DNA of 64,000 nucleotides from Asparagopsis taxiformis. Lineage: Eukaryota; Rhodophyta; Florideophyceae; Bonnemaisoniales; Bonnemaisoniaceae. The notes below the pieces were generated by a model, which searched no databases, was not told where the DNA came from, and was given only the letters and a program-made list of their open reading frames with translations. The DNA is taken from positions 39,093-103,092 of the forward strand of contig JALQPE010000775.1 of the NCBI GenBank assembly GCA_030407315.1. The letters are read 5' to 3'. Positions 1-10,400 of the stretch are shown one piece after another (position 1 is the stretch's first letter; the number at the start of each line of letters is the position of its first letter). The position numbers and the translations under genes were made by a program.

Positions 1-156
1 ACGAGATGTCATTCTCTTTCATTTAATTTTTTCTAACAAGATTCTAAACGTCTACGGTGCGGAACAAACCCTATGTCGTCCGTCCGTTTACATCCCGGAG
101 AGATGTGGATGTGAAGTAAGACGCAGTGGTGATGTCGTGTAGATTCCCACAGACGG

Positions 157-485
157 AGGTGGAGGAGGTGGCTACGGAGGAAGCCTGGAGAACTTCTCCG
201 GTACTGACATCTCACATGTTGAACATGTGAGATGTCAGTACCCATGGATGAGAAGAAAAACATGTTCAGGTCCGGTTCGCATATTGTTGCCATTAACGGA
301 GGCGGAGGAGGCGGCTATGGTGGAAGCCTGGAGAGCATGTGAGATGTCAGTACCCATGGATCACAAGAAGAACATGTTGAGGTGCGGTTCGGATATTGTT
401 GCCATTAACGGAGGCGGAGGAGGCGGCTACGGTGCAAGCCTGGAGAAGAATAGAATAGTCCTATACCCATGGATCACAAGAAAAC
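157..485. repeat. 112-bp tandem repeat, GGA-rich
   Basis: Two near-complete units start at 224 and 336 (period 112 bp), with partial units on both sides. Each unit carries a CATGTGAGATGTCAG block, a CCCATGGAT block and a GGCGGAGGAGGCGG block. The unit is not a multiple of three, so the Gly-rich frame (GGGGGGYG) shifts between copies and no single protein spans the array. A coding origin is possible but not supported. The rest of 1-720 holds no gene I can support. Confidence 0.8.
201..241. repeat. Perfect 18-bp-arm palindrome
   Basis: Arms GTACTGACATCTCACATG (201-218) and CATGTGAGATGTCAGTAC (224-241) are exact reverse complements around the 5-nt loop TTGAA. The right arm is also the start of the first 112-bp repeat unit, so the hairpin sits at the left edge of the array. 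It could form a cruciform or mark an inverted junction. Confidence 0.9.
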
Positions 486-720
486 GTTGTTGGGCTCCTT
501 TTCGAAGCCCATTCGCCTCTTGAATAAATTTAGCACCCGAATCATATACGATTGCCGAGTTGACACCCCGTATGTCTCGTTGGTAGAAATAGCAGGGGTT
601 CCACCACTCAGCTGGCGGGAAGTAACTGAATATGAGATATGGCTTAGCTCCCGCCAAAACCGATAGCTCTGGGCTCAGGTTCTCCAAATGTGGTTATACG
701 AATGTGTTCTGACAATGCTA

Positions 721-919
721 GAAGACGAACATCTGCATCCTGATTTGAATTAAAATTTGGGCTATTCTCAAAAACATGCACATGTGAACATGTTCTTGAG
801 ATGGGGGTGTGCCGTACGGCACAATCGACCGCCCAAATCGATGTTTTTTGCAATACTTTTTTCTGCCCGAAATTGTAGAATTTCTGGGCTGGCCAGCAAT
901 GCATCTGAGCTGGACATCC
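721..919 (+). repeat. Left terminal inverted repeat with two palindromes
   Basis: This is the inverted counterpart of 4699-4888. Inside it are a stem-loop at 767-800 (CTCAAAAACATG facing CATGTTCTTGAG, one mismatch) and the perfect 14-bp palindrome GTGCCGTACGGCAC at 809-822. Relative to the right copy it carries 10 extra bases just inside the outer GAAGACG. Confidence 0.85.
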
Positions 920-1252
920 CCATGTCCAGTGGCCGTCCGGATATCGCTAACCTGGTAGGCGTGATGCACGTGTGACAACCTATGTGACTGGCGGCCGTGC
1001 AGTACAACACTCAAAGACAGGGAATCACAATCTTTTTAAAATTTTTCTCTACCACGTATCCGTCACAACTTATTACCTACACCGGTTACGGGTTTCAAGA
1101 CCTTTCCAGTGCTGTGTACCCGTATACTCTGTTCCGTTCGATATCAACCAGTGTTCCTCACGAAAGAGTGCAAACGTCACGAGATACGTCGTCAAATTTG
1201 ACTGTCTCGCCGAGCGGTCGCCATCCTGTACCGAATTTCCACTCATTCCATT

Positions 1253-4200
1253 ATGACGAATAAGCGCAGGCGCAACAGCAATCCGATCGTTGACGACGCA
1301 ACCGTGCCAATTCTGCGCGAACCCGCTAGCCCTTGGGAGGATTCTAGTGACATGGGTACACGTCGAAACGTAGGTCGCGCCGCCCGCGAAACTACTCTCG
1401 CTGGCAAAGACTTCCTCCGCCTCTTGCTGGATTTATTCGCCCACTCAAGTTTCGCAGACTTGACGGACAAGCCGGGAGGTTTCACATACGCGGACCTTGG
1501 CGCTTGGGTTGCGCAGGGCACGGAAGAACAATTTCTGGCGCTGCAAGGTCGACTCAGCATGGCCTTCAGCGGTCGTTCGAAGAATGCTGGAGTCGAGGCG
1601 GATGTTGCCGAAATCGTCATGGCAGAGATGAACGTTGAGCGAGCCAAGCAGATTGTTCGTCTGGCATTACCGATTGCCGAGTTTTCAAGACAGGATGAGC
1701 GTATCGGGCAATGGGTTGAGCACTGCATCCTTTCTGGGATCGTGCCGCAGACCTTCCTTATTGGATGTAACATGCTTCCTTCGCCACTACAGGCGCCGCA
1801 GCGCGGGGAACCAAGCGCCTTCGTTCTTGCTCCACCGGAAACGTTCGAGGTATTGATGTATTTCCAAGCGTTGTCTATCATCCGAAATCACAACAAGAAC
1901 CTGCCGCGTCGCCGAATAGGCGATGCGGCCGAAGAGGGGAACGAAGCCGCACGCGTCCCAGCCCATCGGAAAAGCACTAATCGAGCTTGTTACGTGGTTC
2001 AAGTTTTATACCATGCTTGGACCGATGTGGCCTTCGCCGCAAAGTTTTCCAGCTTCGAAGAGTTGATGGCGCCGTACATCATTTTCGACAGCAGTGAGCA
2101 TTGGTTTGACGTGCTCGATGAAGGTCTATTCGCACCGATGGAGCAGAAGCTAGATCTCTACCACGACAAAGCTCCCCTATCTCATCCTGATGGATATGGT
2201 GGAAAAGTAGAGACAAGAACCAGTGCGCAGCACAGTGCATTTAGGGACCTTGTGAGGAAGTTCTTCGACCGGTTGCAGTTTCTTATCGTCAACCCGGACC
2301 TGTACACCTGGCCGGAGTCCGACCGCTGGGGGGCGCTGGAAATATACTTGTCAAGCGGAAATCCGGACAAGCTGCCAGCGTACTTTGACACCCTCGACGA
2401 AGACGTTATGGCTGTCCTCCGCCCGGCACCACAAGCCGCGGACGCAGAAAAGGTCCCCAAGCCGGTTGATGACACTCCCACTCGTCGCAACACAGGAGGG
2501 AGAGGTTTGGTTCCGTCGACAAGACACACAACCAGGCTTCAACTTGGACCTGGGAGGACCAGTCTTACTGCCCAAGGGCCGTCTCCCCCGTCACCGTCAC
2601 CCCATGCGACAGAAGAGCAGGAAAGTGAAGGGCAGGCTCTCGCAAAGGACTTTCTTTCGAAAATGAGTCAGTATTGCCGGGTGTACGACGTCCCTTTCGA
2701 AGATTTGGTCAGTGCCGACGAGAGCCGAGAACACGTGCCCATCACGGGCAACGTTCAGCTCATTCTGACTGATCCGCCCTACAATGTTCGTCGTAAGAGG
2801 AACGATTCCAACTCTTCGTACGACAGGCTAACTGCAGAAGATATGCAGGCTAGCATCGAAGTGTTTGACGAGCTGTTGCGCCCCGGTGGCCACGGCATCG
2901 TGTTCTGCTCCGTTTTGCAGTTCTACGAATGGTTCCATTACTTGGAAACGTACAAAGGACCGCAGTCAGAAGGCCCAACCGATGCTGCTGCCAGTGATGA
3001 CGGGTCGGATGAAGAAGAGGTTACGTCCATGAATTCGGACTCCGAAGCATCGCAGCACAGTGGCGAAGAAAGTGCGGATGAGGAGGAGGAGGACGAGGAG
3101 GAGGAGGACGTCGTTCGGAATTCAGTTTTCTTCGTTGACGAGGTACCTCTGTTGTTTGTCCGACTACCTGGGCACCTCTATCAAATGCCGGGGCGGAAGA
3201 GGTACCAACGCATGAACATGGCAGAGGTCGCTATCCACTTCTGGAAGCGAGGTGTTCCGTTCAAGACTGGAAGCGAGATGGTGGCCTATAGGAACCACGG
3301 ATACATGGACGGCACGTACCCGGCGTGGTGCAACGTCACCATCAATATGCCCGCCATCGATTCGAATGAGATGGTGTGGCGAACAAGGAGCACAACCGGT
3401 GCTACGGTCAGAGTTCGTGCAGAGCAGAAGAGCGTCGCTCTCATGATGGAGTTGATCAGCCAGCATTCACAGCCTGGTGATATTGTTGTCGATCCATTCT
3501 CTGGCACTTTCGCAACGGGAAAAGCAGCTATGAGCTTGCCTGAGCACCGTGTTTTCGTCGGCAGTGACATGGACAAATTGTGTCTGGCACGATCGCTTCC
3601 AAAGCTGTGTGCAGTCATGTCACGTGTAATTCTTTCAAACAACACTGACATGAGGGTCACGACAGAAGCGAAACAGAGTGCTGAGAAGTTCTTGGCGTCC
3701 CCCTCTGTCACGATGCGTACGCAGAGGGAACGCAGGATCATCGATCCCCCACCTGGCCTTCCCCTGTACCAGAGGTTCCCGAAATATATTCGGCAGTACT
3801 TCTGGCAGCTGTGCCCAGAGTCGATTGCGTCGCACGAGCACATGGAAAAACCGGTACATTATTGGCCACCTTCCCTGCGCCGCTGGTTGCAAACTGAAAA
3901 CCCTCGCGTGATGCGGGCACACAATTGTGTTGCGAAAAAATTGAGCGTTCGACCATCGCTGATTAAGCATCCAAATGCAGGAAGAGGGCTCTTCGCTGAA
4001 CAGACATTTAATGTTGGCGACGAAGTATGTGCATACTACGGAACTGTTGTGTACTCTGATATGAGCAAGGAGTCGATGAGGTTCGCGTACGGAGAGGGTC
4101 ACATGGCGATAACGAAGGAAACATTCTTGATGTATGCCATCAAGCTGTATGCAACAGCGGAGGACGACGAAAACATCGAGCATCCAATTTGGATTGTTCC

Positions 4201-4453
4201 GGCTCCGTTCTGTTCGGCGCAGTTCATCAACGACCCGCGGTATTTGCGAGGTGAGGACACTCCGGCGGAAGACACCAGGCGGATGGCCAACGTCGAGTTT
4301 GTCGAGAACTACAGCAGCGGTTCGACGGGGAAGAAGCTCAAGGCGAAGGACCTAGAAAATCCGAAGATCATTGTAGTACGTGCAATCCGCGATATCCGTC
4401 CAGGGCAGGAGCTCTACGTTCATTATGGGACAGCGTTTAGAGCATGGAATTAG
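1253..4453 (+). CDS. Beta-class amino-DNA methyltransferase fused to a SET domain
   Basis: One intact 1066-residue ORF. Residues 1-500 contain no domain I recognise. Residues 507-511 are DPPYN, catalytic motif IV of DNA N6-adenine/N4-cytosine methyltransferases. Residues about 583-625 are an acidic Asp/Glu insert. Residues about 745-757 (VDPFSGTFATGK) are the AdoMet-binding motif I. Motif IV preceding motif I is the permuted beta-class order seen in bacterial enzymes such as CcrM and HinfI. Residues about 895-1060 form a SET domain, with GRGLFA near 909, FINDP in the place of the NHS-type AdoMet motif, and a closing GQELYVHYG. By family, the first half should methylate the exocyclic amine of A or C in DNA and the second half protein lysine. 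Substrates are not visible in the sequence. The gene is intronless, has AATAAA 32 bp after the stop, and lies between inverted repeats. The domain calls are strong; the biological role is open. Confidence 0.85.
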   Translation: MTNKRRRNSNPIVDDATVPILREPASPWEDSSDMGTRRNVGRAARETTLAGKDFLRLLLDLFAHSSFADLTDKPGGFTYADLGAWVAQGTEEQFLALQGRLSMAFSGRSKNAGVEADVAEIVMAEMNVERAKQIVRLALPIAEFSRQDERIGQWVEHCILSGIVPQTFLIGCNMLPSPLQAPQRGEPSAFVLAPPETFEVLMYFQALSIIRNHNKNLPRRRIGDAAEEGNEAARVPAHRKSTNRACYVVQVLYHAWTDVAFAAKFSSFEELMAPYIIFDSSEHWFDVLDEGLFAPMEQKLDLYHDKAPLSHPDGYGGKVETRTSAQHSAFRDLVRKFFDRLQFLIVNPDLYTWPESDRWGALEIYLSSGNPDKLPAYFDTLDEDVMAVLRPAPQAADAEKVPKPVDDTPTRRNTGGRGLVPSTRHTTRLQLGPGRTSLTAQGPSPPSPSPHATEEQESEGQALAKDFLSKMSQYCRVYDVPFEDLVSADESREHVPITGNVQLILTDPPYNVRRKRNDSNSSYDRLTAEDMQASIEVFDELLRPGGHGIVFCSVLQFYEWFHYLETYKGPQSEGPTDAAASDDGSDEEEVTSMNSDSEASQHSGEESADEEEEDEEEEDVVRNSVFFVDEVPLLFVRLPGHLYQMPGRKRYQRMNMAEVAIHFWKRGVPFKTGSEMVAYRNHGYMDGTYPAWCNVTINMPAIDSNEMVWRTRSTTGATVRVRAEQKSVALMMELISQHSQPGDIVVDPFSGTFATGKAAMSLPEHRVFVGSDMDKLCLARSLPKLCAVMSRVILSNNTDMRVTTEAKQSAEKFLASPSVTMRTQRERRIIDPPPGLPLYQRFPKYIRQYFWQLCPESIASHEHMEKPVHYWPPSLRRWLQTENPRVMRAHNCVAKKLSVRPSLIKHPNAGRGLFAEQTFNVGDEVCAYYGTVVYSDMSKESMRFAYGEGHMAITKETFLMYAIKLYATAEDDENIEHPIWIVPAPFCSAQFINDPRYLRGEDTPAEDTRRMANVEFVENYSSGSTGKKLKAKDLENPKIIVVRAIRDIRPGQELYVHYGTAFRAWN

Positions 4454-4484
4454 GTTCACGAAAGATGTTTTCATTTCGACTACA

Positions 4485-4490
4485 AATAAA
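4485..4490 (+). promoter_or_regulatory. Polyadenylation signal AATAAA
   Basis: AATAAA 32 bp after the stop codon of the methyltransferase/SET gene and inside the right inverted repeat, so the transcription unit looks self-contained within the element. Confidence 0.6.
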
Positions 4491-4698
4491 GCTACGTTCC
4501 AGAGTTGAAGTATATCATATAATGCAGCATGTCCAGCCACCATTAGTCCAGGGTGAAACCTATTGAGCAGTACTCGCCTGTCAAAAACCAATCGTTCACA
4601 CTCCAGGTGCACTTCGTCCGAGCAGTGAACCTGACTGCTTGGATGCTGTTATGCGTGCAGATGCAAAATACACGACCAAGTTGAAATGGACGCCCGGT

Positions 4699-4888
4699 GG
4701 ATGTCCAGCTCAGTTGCATTGCTGTCCAGCCCAGAAATTCTACAATTCAGGGCAGAAAAAAATATTGCAAAAAACATCGATTTCAGCGGGTCGATTGTGC
4801 CGTACGGCACACCCCCATCTCAAAAACATGTTCACATGTGCATGTTTTTGAGAATAGCCCAAATTTTAATTCAAATCAGGACGTCTTC
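4699..4888 (-). repeat. Right terminal inverted repeat with two palindromes
   Basis: Reverse complement of the left repeat. It holds a perfect 12-bp-arm stem-loop (4819-4852, arms CTCAAAAACATG and CATGTTTTTGAG) and the palindrome GTGCCGTACGGCAC (4797-4810). Both structures are kept in both repeats, which suggests that they matter for recognition. The following 225 bases up to 5113 hold nothing I can identify. Confidence 0.85.
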
Positions 4889-5113
4889 CGGACATAGGGG
4901 TGCTCGCGGCCTAGCTCGACAGCTGTAATTGTACCTCATTAAATACTGTTGATGACTGCCTACCGTATACAATCTGGGCTGTTGGCGTATTCTCCGGTAC
5001 TTGACCTGACCTGAACGTTCATCGCAGACCGTTGTGGTTACCGACACTATACAGCAATCTTTTTTGTATCTCGTGCAACTCAATCGTTCCATCGCTTCCG
5101 GGAAGGCTTCATT

Positions 5114-5724
5114 ATGCCGCCGCGTATTGCGAAGAAAGCTCCAAAGCCTCCGGGCCTCCAGAAAAACCGGTCAGCAGCTGCTGTATCGAGTGCCCGACAA
5201 TCCCGTGCGAAGAAGCGGTCTGGGCCTACCGGCAGCATTGAACCGCGGTCCGGTAGTCGCAAGACGGACCGGCGCAGAACTGGGGATCCGCAGCGAGAAA
5301 GTGAGGAAGGAGGAACGGCGCGGAGAGAGATGGGGTTGACCGAGGCAAGCGTGCTCGCAGGGACAGTGAACATCATGATGATGACATGATAGTGGCTCAA
5401 AACATGTTGGAATTGCGGCAGAGTGCTATGGCAAAGGTAGTTCCTCCCGGGTTGGCAGATGCGGAGGTGCTGCAGACGGAGTCCCAGCCGGGGGTTCGCG
5501 AGACACTGGAGGCTGTGACCCCCACTGCGCCAACTATGCCGAGTACATCAGCCCCAGCAGGTAATGCAGTCAGGGACCCGAGGATAGCGGCAAGGGATGT
5601 TGTTTCTGAGCAACGTTCACAGGATGCCAACTATCATCGGCGTCAGGTGGTACTGAGGGGAGAGAGCAGCCGGAGTGCGGGCCTCGTCACAACAGACTGT
5701 CATTGGTGCCAAATATGCGCGTAA
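5114..5724 (+). pseudogene. Broken 5' part of the coiled-coil protein gene
   Basis: Three partly overlapping open frames follow each other. The first starts MPPRIAKKAPKPP (5114-5389) and is Lys/Arg/Pro-rich. The second is open from about 5290 to 5724. The third runs from about 5612 into the long ORF ending at 7397. The overlaps suggest one basic, low-complexity N-terminal region interrupted by two frameshifts, or less likely small introns, since I see no convincing splice pair. Either the gene is decaying from its 5' end or the true protein starts inside the third frame. Confidence 0.45.
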
Positions 5725-7397
5725 CGCCCCCGCGACGTCAGGCTATTGCCGATGGAGGACATCATATTCCCGATAGCGTGGGAGATGGGGGGACGGTGAG
5801 GGCAGAGAGGTTGCATCCGCCGGAATCCATCGATTTAATGGCGAGTCGCATCAATGCGCAGAAGAAGAAGATCGCGGAGCTGGAGAAAAAAGTGTTTAGC
5901 CAGGACATAGCAAACAAGGCGCTCACCACGGAGATAGTTGCGTTGGAGGCTAAGGTGAAGACTCTGCAGGCGGAAAATGCCAGCCTTACTGCAATTGCGA
6001 GAACAGGTAGAATCAGTGATCACGGTGGCGGTAAGTCGAAAATACAGAAAGCCATTCCTGTGAAATACCTTGGAGTTCTTAGGGCGGTTGAGGAAAACCT
6101 GACAAAGTGGTGCAAGAACGAGACTATGGAGCTGGACCCTATAGCGGAACAAACGCAGAGACGTTGGACTGGACGTACCATCGAGGTAGAGCCGGTAGAA
6201 GGGGCACTTTGGAGCGAAAACGGTGTAGGATATATTGCTACCCCTCCGGGCTATATCATCAAGAATCTGCAGTGGTATACACCTTCGTACAGGGACGAGA
6301 GTGATCTGCTGAATGACTTGGTGCGACACGTACTGCGTCAAAGTCCGTGGTGTGATGTGTTTTCCGATGAGGAGCAGCGTGTGTGCTGTCAAGAGGCTGT
6401 GGCGGGGAGCAAGGAATTGAAAGTGAAGGTGACGCAGAAACTGTCCGACGTGATGAGTGCACGGAAGCGTAATGCGAGGGACAGATTGTTCGGTTCGCTG
6501 GGGTACACGAAATTAATGTCTAGATGCACGATGCTGACGACGCGAGCTGAGATGGACGAGCGAGAGGATCAAAAGCGCGAAGCGTCTGAGAAGCTTTTGA
6601 AACGGGAAAGCAACGGTGATTTGGATATGGGGAGGTGGCGAACGGCACCGTTCTCAGAGCTGCGATACAGCAAAGGCATGGTTCCTGACAGCTTCGAAAT
6701 GGAAGTGAATGGTGATGCATGGTTTAACAACCGAGTAGCTGTGAATGTGCTGGACATCTTCAGGGGTTATTCGATACGACCAGAACAAGTAATGGACATA
6801 GAGACGAGCATACTAACGCTGGCGCGCCTGGATGCTTGGCTAGTGACTACTGTGGAGTGTTTGGATGAACCGAAGGGGAAAGGAGGTGCACGGCAGAAGG
6901 AGTTTACAAGGCGGTACAGTCAATATGTGGGGGTAGCTTTTCAGCAATTAGTTGGTATGGTGGTGTACTGCATGTCTTGTCTCCAAGGCTCGCAAGCAAG
7001 GGAAGAAACGGACGTTGTCGAGAGCGAACAGCGGACTAGTGCACAGTCACGGCATGTGTTTGCAAGCCGTACTGTGACGAGAGAGGCTGTTGAAGTGTGG
7101 CAAAGCGGAGAGGGGTCTGGAATTGTTCATGTCGTTGATGATGTAAACCGCTGCTCATCACTTGTTCTAGTGTCCGAGGATTGGATTCAATCGCATATTA
7201 CGTCAAACCTCGGTGCTGTAATGGATTGTGTGATTGCGCAAGGACTAATTGGCGCAGAACTTTTCGTCGTTGACCCATATGCTGGACACCTGAGTGCAAA
7301 CCTGAATGTCGAAATCAATGCCCCACAGTATGGGGGCATGGAGCGGCGCCATGCAGCCACTGCTGATAACGGTTTTGGCGTAATGGAGGATGGTTGA
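5703..7397 (+). CDS. Unrecognised protein with N-terminal coiled coil
   Basis: Open frame of 564 codons. The frame opens with a TTG codon at 5703 and the first ATG is at 5715, so the start is uncertain. Residues about 42-92 show heptad spacing with Leu/Ile/Val and many Lys/Glu (KKKIAELEKKV, then ALEAKVKTLQAENASL), which is a dimeric coiled coil. The rest is mixed alpha/beta-like sequence without a motif I know, no membrane segment and no zinc-binding cluster. It faces the transposase gene tail to tail, 77 bp apart, so the two may be cargo and transposase of one element. That is inference from position only. Confidence 0.6.
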   Translation: MVPNMRVTPPRRQAIADGGHHIPDSVGDGGTVRAERLHPPESIDLMASRINAQKKKIAELEKKVFSQDIANKALTTEIVALEAKVKTLQAENASLTAIARTGRISDHGGGKSKIQKAIPVKYLGVLRAVEENLTKWCKNETMELDPIAEQTQRRWTGRTIEVEPVEGALWSENGVGYIATPPGYIIKNLQWYTPSYRDESDLLNDLVRHVLRQSPWCDVFSDEEQRVCCQEAVAGSKELKVKVTQKLSDVMSARKRNARDRLFGSLGYTKLMSRCTMLTTRAEMDEREDQKREASEKLLKRESNGDLDMGRWRTAPFSELRYSKGMVPDSFEMEVNGDAWFNNRVAVNVLDIFRGYSIRPEQVMDIETSILTLARLDAWLVTTVECLDEPKGKGGARQKEFTRRYSQYVGVAFQQLVGMVVYCMSCLQGSQAREETDVVESEQRTSAQSRHVFASRTVTREAVEVWQSGEGSGIVHVVDDVNRCSSLVLVSEDWIQSHITSNLGAVMDCVIAQGLIGAELFVVDPYAGHLSANLNVEINAPQYGGMERRHAATADNGFGVMEDG

Positions 7398-7474
7398 AAT
7401 TAGTGCAGTAAATGTGACGTTGACTAGAAGGCTTATCATGTAGTACATTATCAATAGAGTGCTGCGATTTAGAT

Positions 7475-10400
7475 TTATTCTTCTTCATTATCATCTGTGA
7501 ACTGGTAATCAGTGTTGGTGTAGAAGCGGTTGAGATAGAAACGGTGGTCCGACCAGTGCATTTGTTTCGTAAATGGCTTGACTGGAAAGTTACTTCGTAC
7601 GATGTGCACGGTGCCAGATATAGTAGATGCAGGAATGAGGTCAAACCAAGGACCACCTGCACTGTGGGATGCAGTGTCATTGCTGTCAACGGATCCGTTG
7701 TCCGGGTCCCATGTGGACCACTTTAAACAAATGCACCCAAGTGATTTTTCCACAGCGGTTTTTGGGGCAAAGCAGGTCATATACTGAACGAAAGCGAGTT
7801 CTACAGGTTGAAACAGGTTTGGAGACTGCAGGCGTACCAGTGCCAGGACGCGCCCTACCCATATGGTTCTGTAGTCATCGGCAGTTCCGGAGATGACGAC
7901 AAAGGAGTACTGCGATCTCTTTGCGGGGCCGAATGATGAAGTTGCAAAGACGCGCTGCTGCTTGTGCCTCGACACGTTTGTGGGGCGAAGCATGCCACTG
8001 TGCGGGTCAAAGTCGTCGGCATCTGGGACGTACCCTCCCATGACGTAGGCGGACTTTACCGCGGTGACGGAAATGTCCATGTCATGTATTGGAGGGCCTT
8101 CTGCCGTGGCGCGCAGTCTAGCGAGGGTGAGGAACGCTTGTGCAGCTGTGTCACCGAGTTGCTGGAATAGCGTTATGGTGCCAGACGGGAACGAGGAGTT
8201 GTGCAGAGGCAAAAGAGTGGCAGGATCGGGCTGTCCGTCGATATCTGCAACGAGGAGGGTTGCATCGGGCAGCAGGGAGGCAAAGTCGTGCAGTGCAACG
8301 GTGAATCCGTCGCGAACGAGTACTGCACCGTCTGTGGGCGATATCATGCGTGCGTTTCCCAATGTGTTCGATGGGGTATGACCAGTTGGAGTGGCCAAGG
8401 AGAATTCCATGTGGCGAATAGTCTCTTCCATGGCTGTGGAGCGCCTTCGAGAGGTTTTCCTATAACTCTGTTTGAACAGAAGATGCGAGTGTTCGTAGGG
8501 GCCTGCATCAATGTGTTCCAGGGCGCCATATCTCTGCAAGTCACCGGGAAGATGGTCTAGAAGATGGAACTTGAAAGTTTTGAGACCTGTGGTGTGGAAT
8601 GGGCCGAGGGTGGAGAGCATTGATTGTTTGAAATAGGAAATGGAGTTCTGGAGGCTTTCTAGTTCGGCGGCAGTCCAGTGCTTGATGCGACCGCGTTTCA
8701 TGACCCATGCGACGAGGTCAGAGTATTGCGTGCAGATGGAAGTGAGGGGGGCTGTATCTACTTCGTCACAGCATGTGTCAATGAATGCTGCGATGAAAGG
8801 GAACACCATGTCGACATGGTGATAGTCTTTGGCTGCGAGCATGCCGCGTATGCCGTCCTCCGTGAAGAGGCCGTTCAAATTGGTGCCCTTCTCACCCTTG
8901 GAGAAGTCGACATGAAGACCGGTGATGTAGTAGTCGCGTTCGATAGCGGACAGAATGCTGTTTGAGCCGGCGAGGATGGATTTTTTCACCTTCTTGAAGG
9001 TGCGAGGTGTCCCGGAATGGGAGGCAGTGGTGGTGGTGAGGTCTGGGGAGCTGAGGCGGTGGACAATGCACTGTTTGATGAGCTTTGAGATGCCGAGGTG
9101 GAGATTGTGCAGAGGCTCGAAGGAGAAAATGTTGTAGGGGTCTAGGGGACTGTTGGTGGGTAAAAGAGCGGTCGATTCGAGGACAGAGTGTTGTTCGAGG
9201 AGGGAGAGAGCTTCGAGCGGAGCAGTTGTATGCTCCTGAGCGCTCTCTTGGCGTGCAGAGCGTGTATCATCGAGGGAGCGGGGCTGGTGTGGCGCGCTGG
9301 ATTCAAGTTGAGTGGCGGGGATGTAGCAGCGGTGGCAGGGATGTGTGGTGGTAGTGCTGTTGCGAGTGCATGACAGCTCTTTGGCCTCTGGAAAGTCGCA
9401 GCAATAATTGGCTAGGATGGGAAAGCATTGGCGGGCAGTTGCAGTGGAGTCTGTGCAGGGGAACCCGGAAGAGAACGCGGTGGATAGGGACGAAAACACT
9501 TTTTCGAGTGCTTTATGAAGAATATCAATTTTGCGAGCGCGACTAGCAGAACTAGAGGTTGTCGGCATTTCATCACCGAACAAGGCGTTGGACGAAGGGT
9601 TAACAATGTACGGAAGATACCCGACGATGGTGAGGCCGGTACGGATGCAGTGGCGACGGAGGGGGGCGGAGAAGTTGAGCAGTGTGACGTGTATGGGGTA
9701 TGCGACGATTGCGGAGCTCTTGAGGCTTGTGCTGCTCTTGTCGGAGTACACTTGGAGGAGGCCGGCAAAGGAGGAAGGTGTGGGATCAGTTTCCTCTGCC
9801 CATACGACCTGTGGATCTTCCGAGAGCTGCACGCGCTGTCTAGTAACCTGGTGCAGCGTTTTCGCGAATTCTGTGTGTAGGGGATGAGAAAATATTGCGG
9901 TGCCGTCTGGGGCGGTCTGTGGGGAGGGGTGGAAGAGAGTATTTTGGTCGTTAGCCAGTGCTAACTGCCTGCGGAGCATGTCGACTGGGTCGCGGAGGTA
10001 CAGCTGTGCCGAGTACTTACCAGTTTTGTCTGGAATGATGTGGCTCTTGTAACCTTCGGTGCGGAAATGTGTTTCGACCATGGAAGCGGTAACGTGGCGA
10101 CATTCTTCTACGGTGCGAACGGCGCTGTTGAACTTTTCTAGGGAGAATGCGGGGTCTTGTAGGATGGTGATGACTTCGCTCACGCGGCCAGCGCCGGCCT
10201 TGTACTCGAGGGTTGTGAGACTGGCGGCGAGGGATTGCACGAGGAGGTCTGCGCGGGAGGGGGTTGAGGTTGGTGGCAGTGGAGCGTCACAGGGTGAGTC
10301 GCTGGAGGAAGCACGACCAGATTCTGGGTCTGGGGAGCTGGGTTGCGGGGAATCATGGTCGCCGTTTCGAGCAGGCTCATGGGTGACGGCAGGGACACGA

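Larger units (their letters stand above)
721..4888 (+). mobile_element. TIR-bounded unit carrying a DNA-methyltransferase/SET gene
   Basis: Two copies of a roughly 190-bp sequence lie in inverted orientation at 721-919 and 4699-4888 and enclose one gene (1253-4453) plus short flanks. The inverted copies match over almost their full length, with scattered substitutions and a 10-bp insertion in the left copy near its outer end. The arrangement is that of a DNA transposon or gene cassette of about 4.2 kb. No transposase is encoded between the repeats, so mobility would have to be supplied in trans, or the methyltransferase protein itself is part of the mobility system. I could not identify a clear target-site duplication. 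A Plavaka/KDZ-type transposase lies 2.6 kb to the right, but I see no copy of this inverted repeat beyond it. Confidence 0.75.

Noticed and set aside
1243..1881. 212-codon minus-strand ORF under the methyltransferase gene
   Set aside because: Shadow of the intact 1066-residue gene. Cys/Ser/Arg-rich with no motif.
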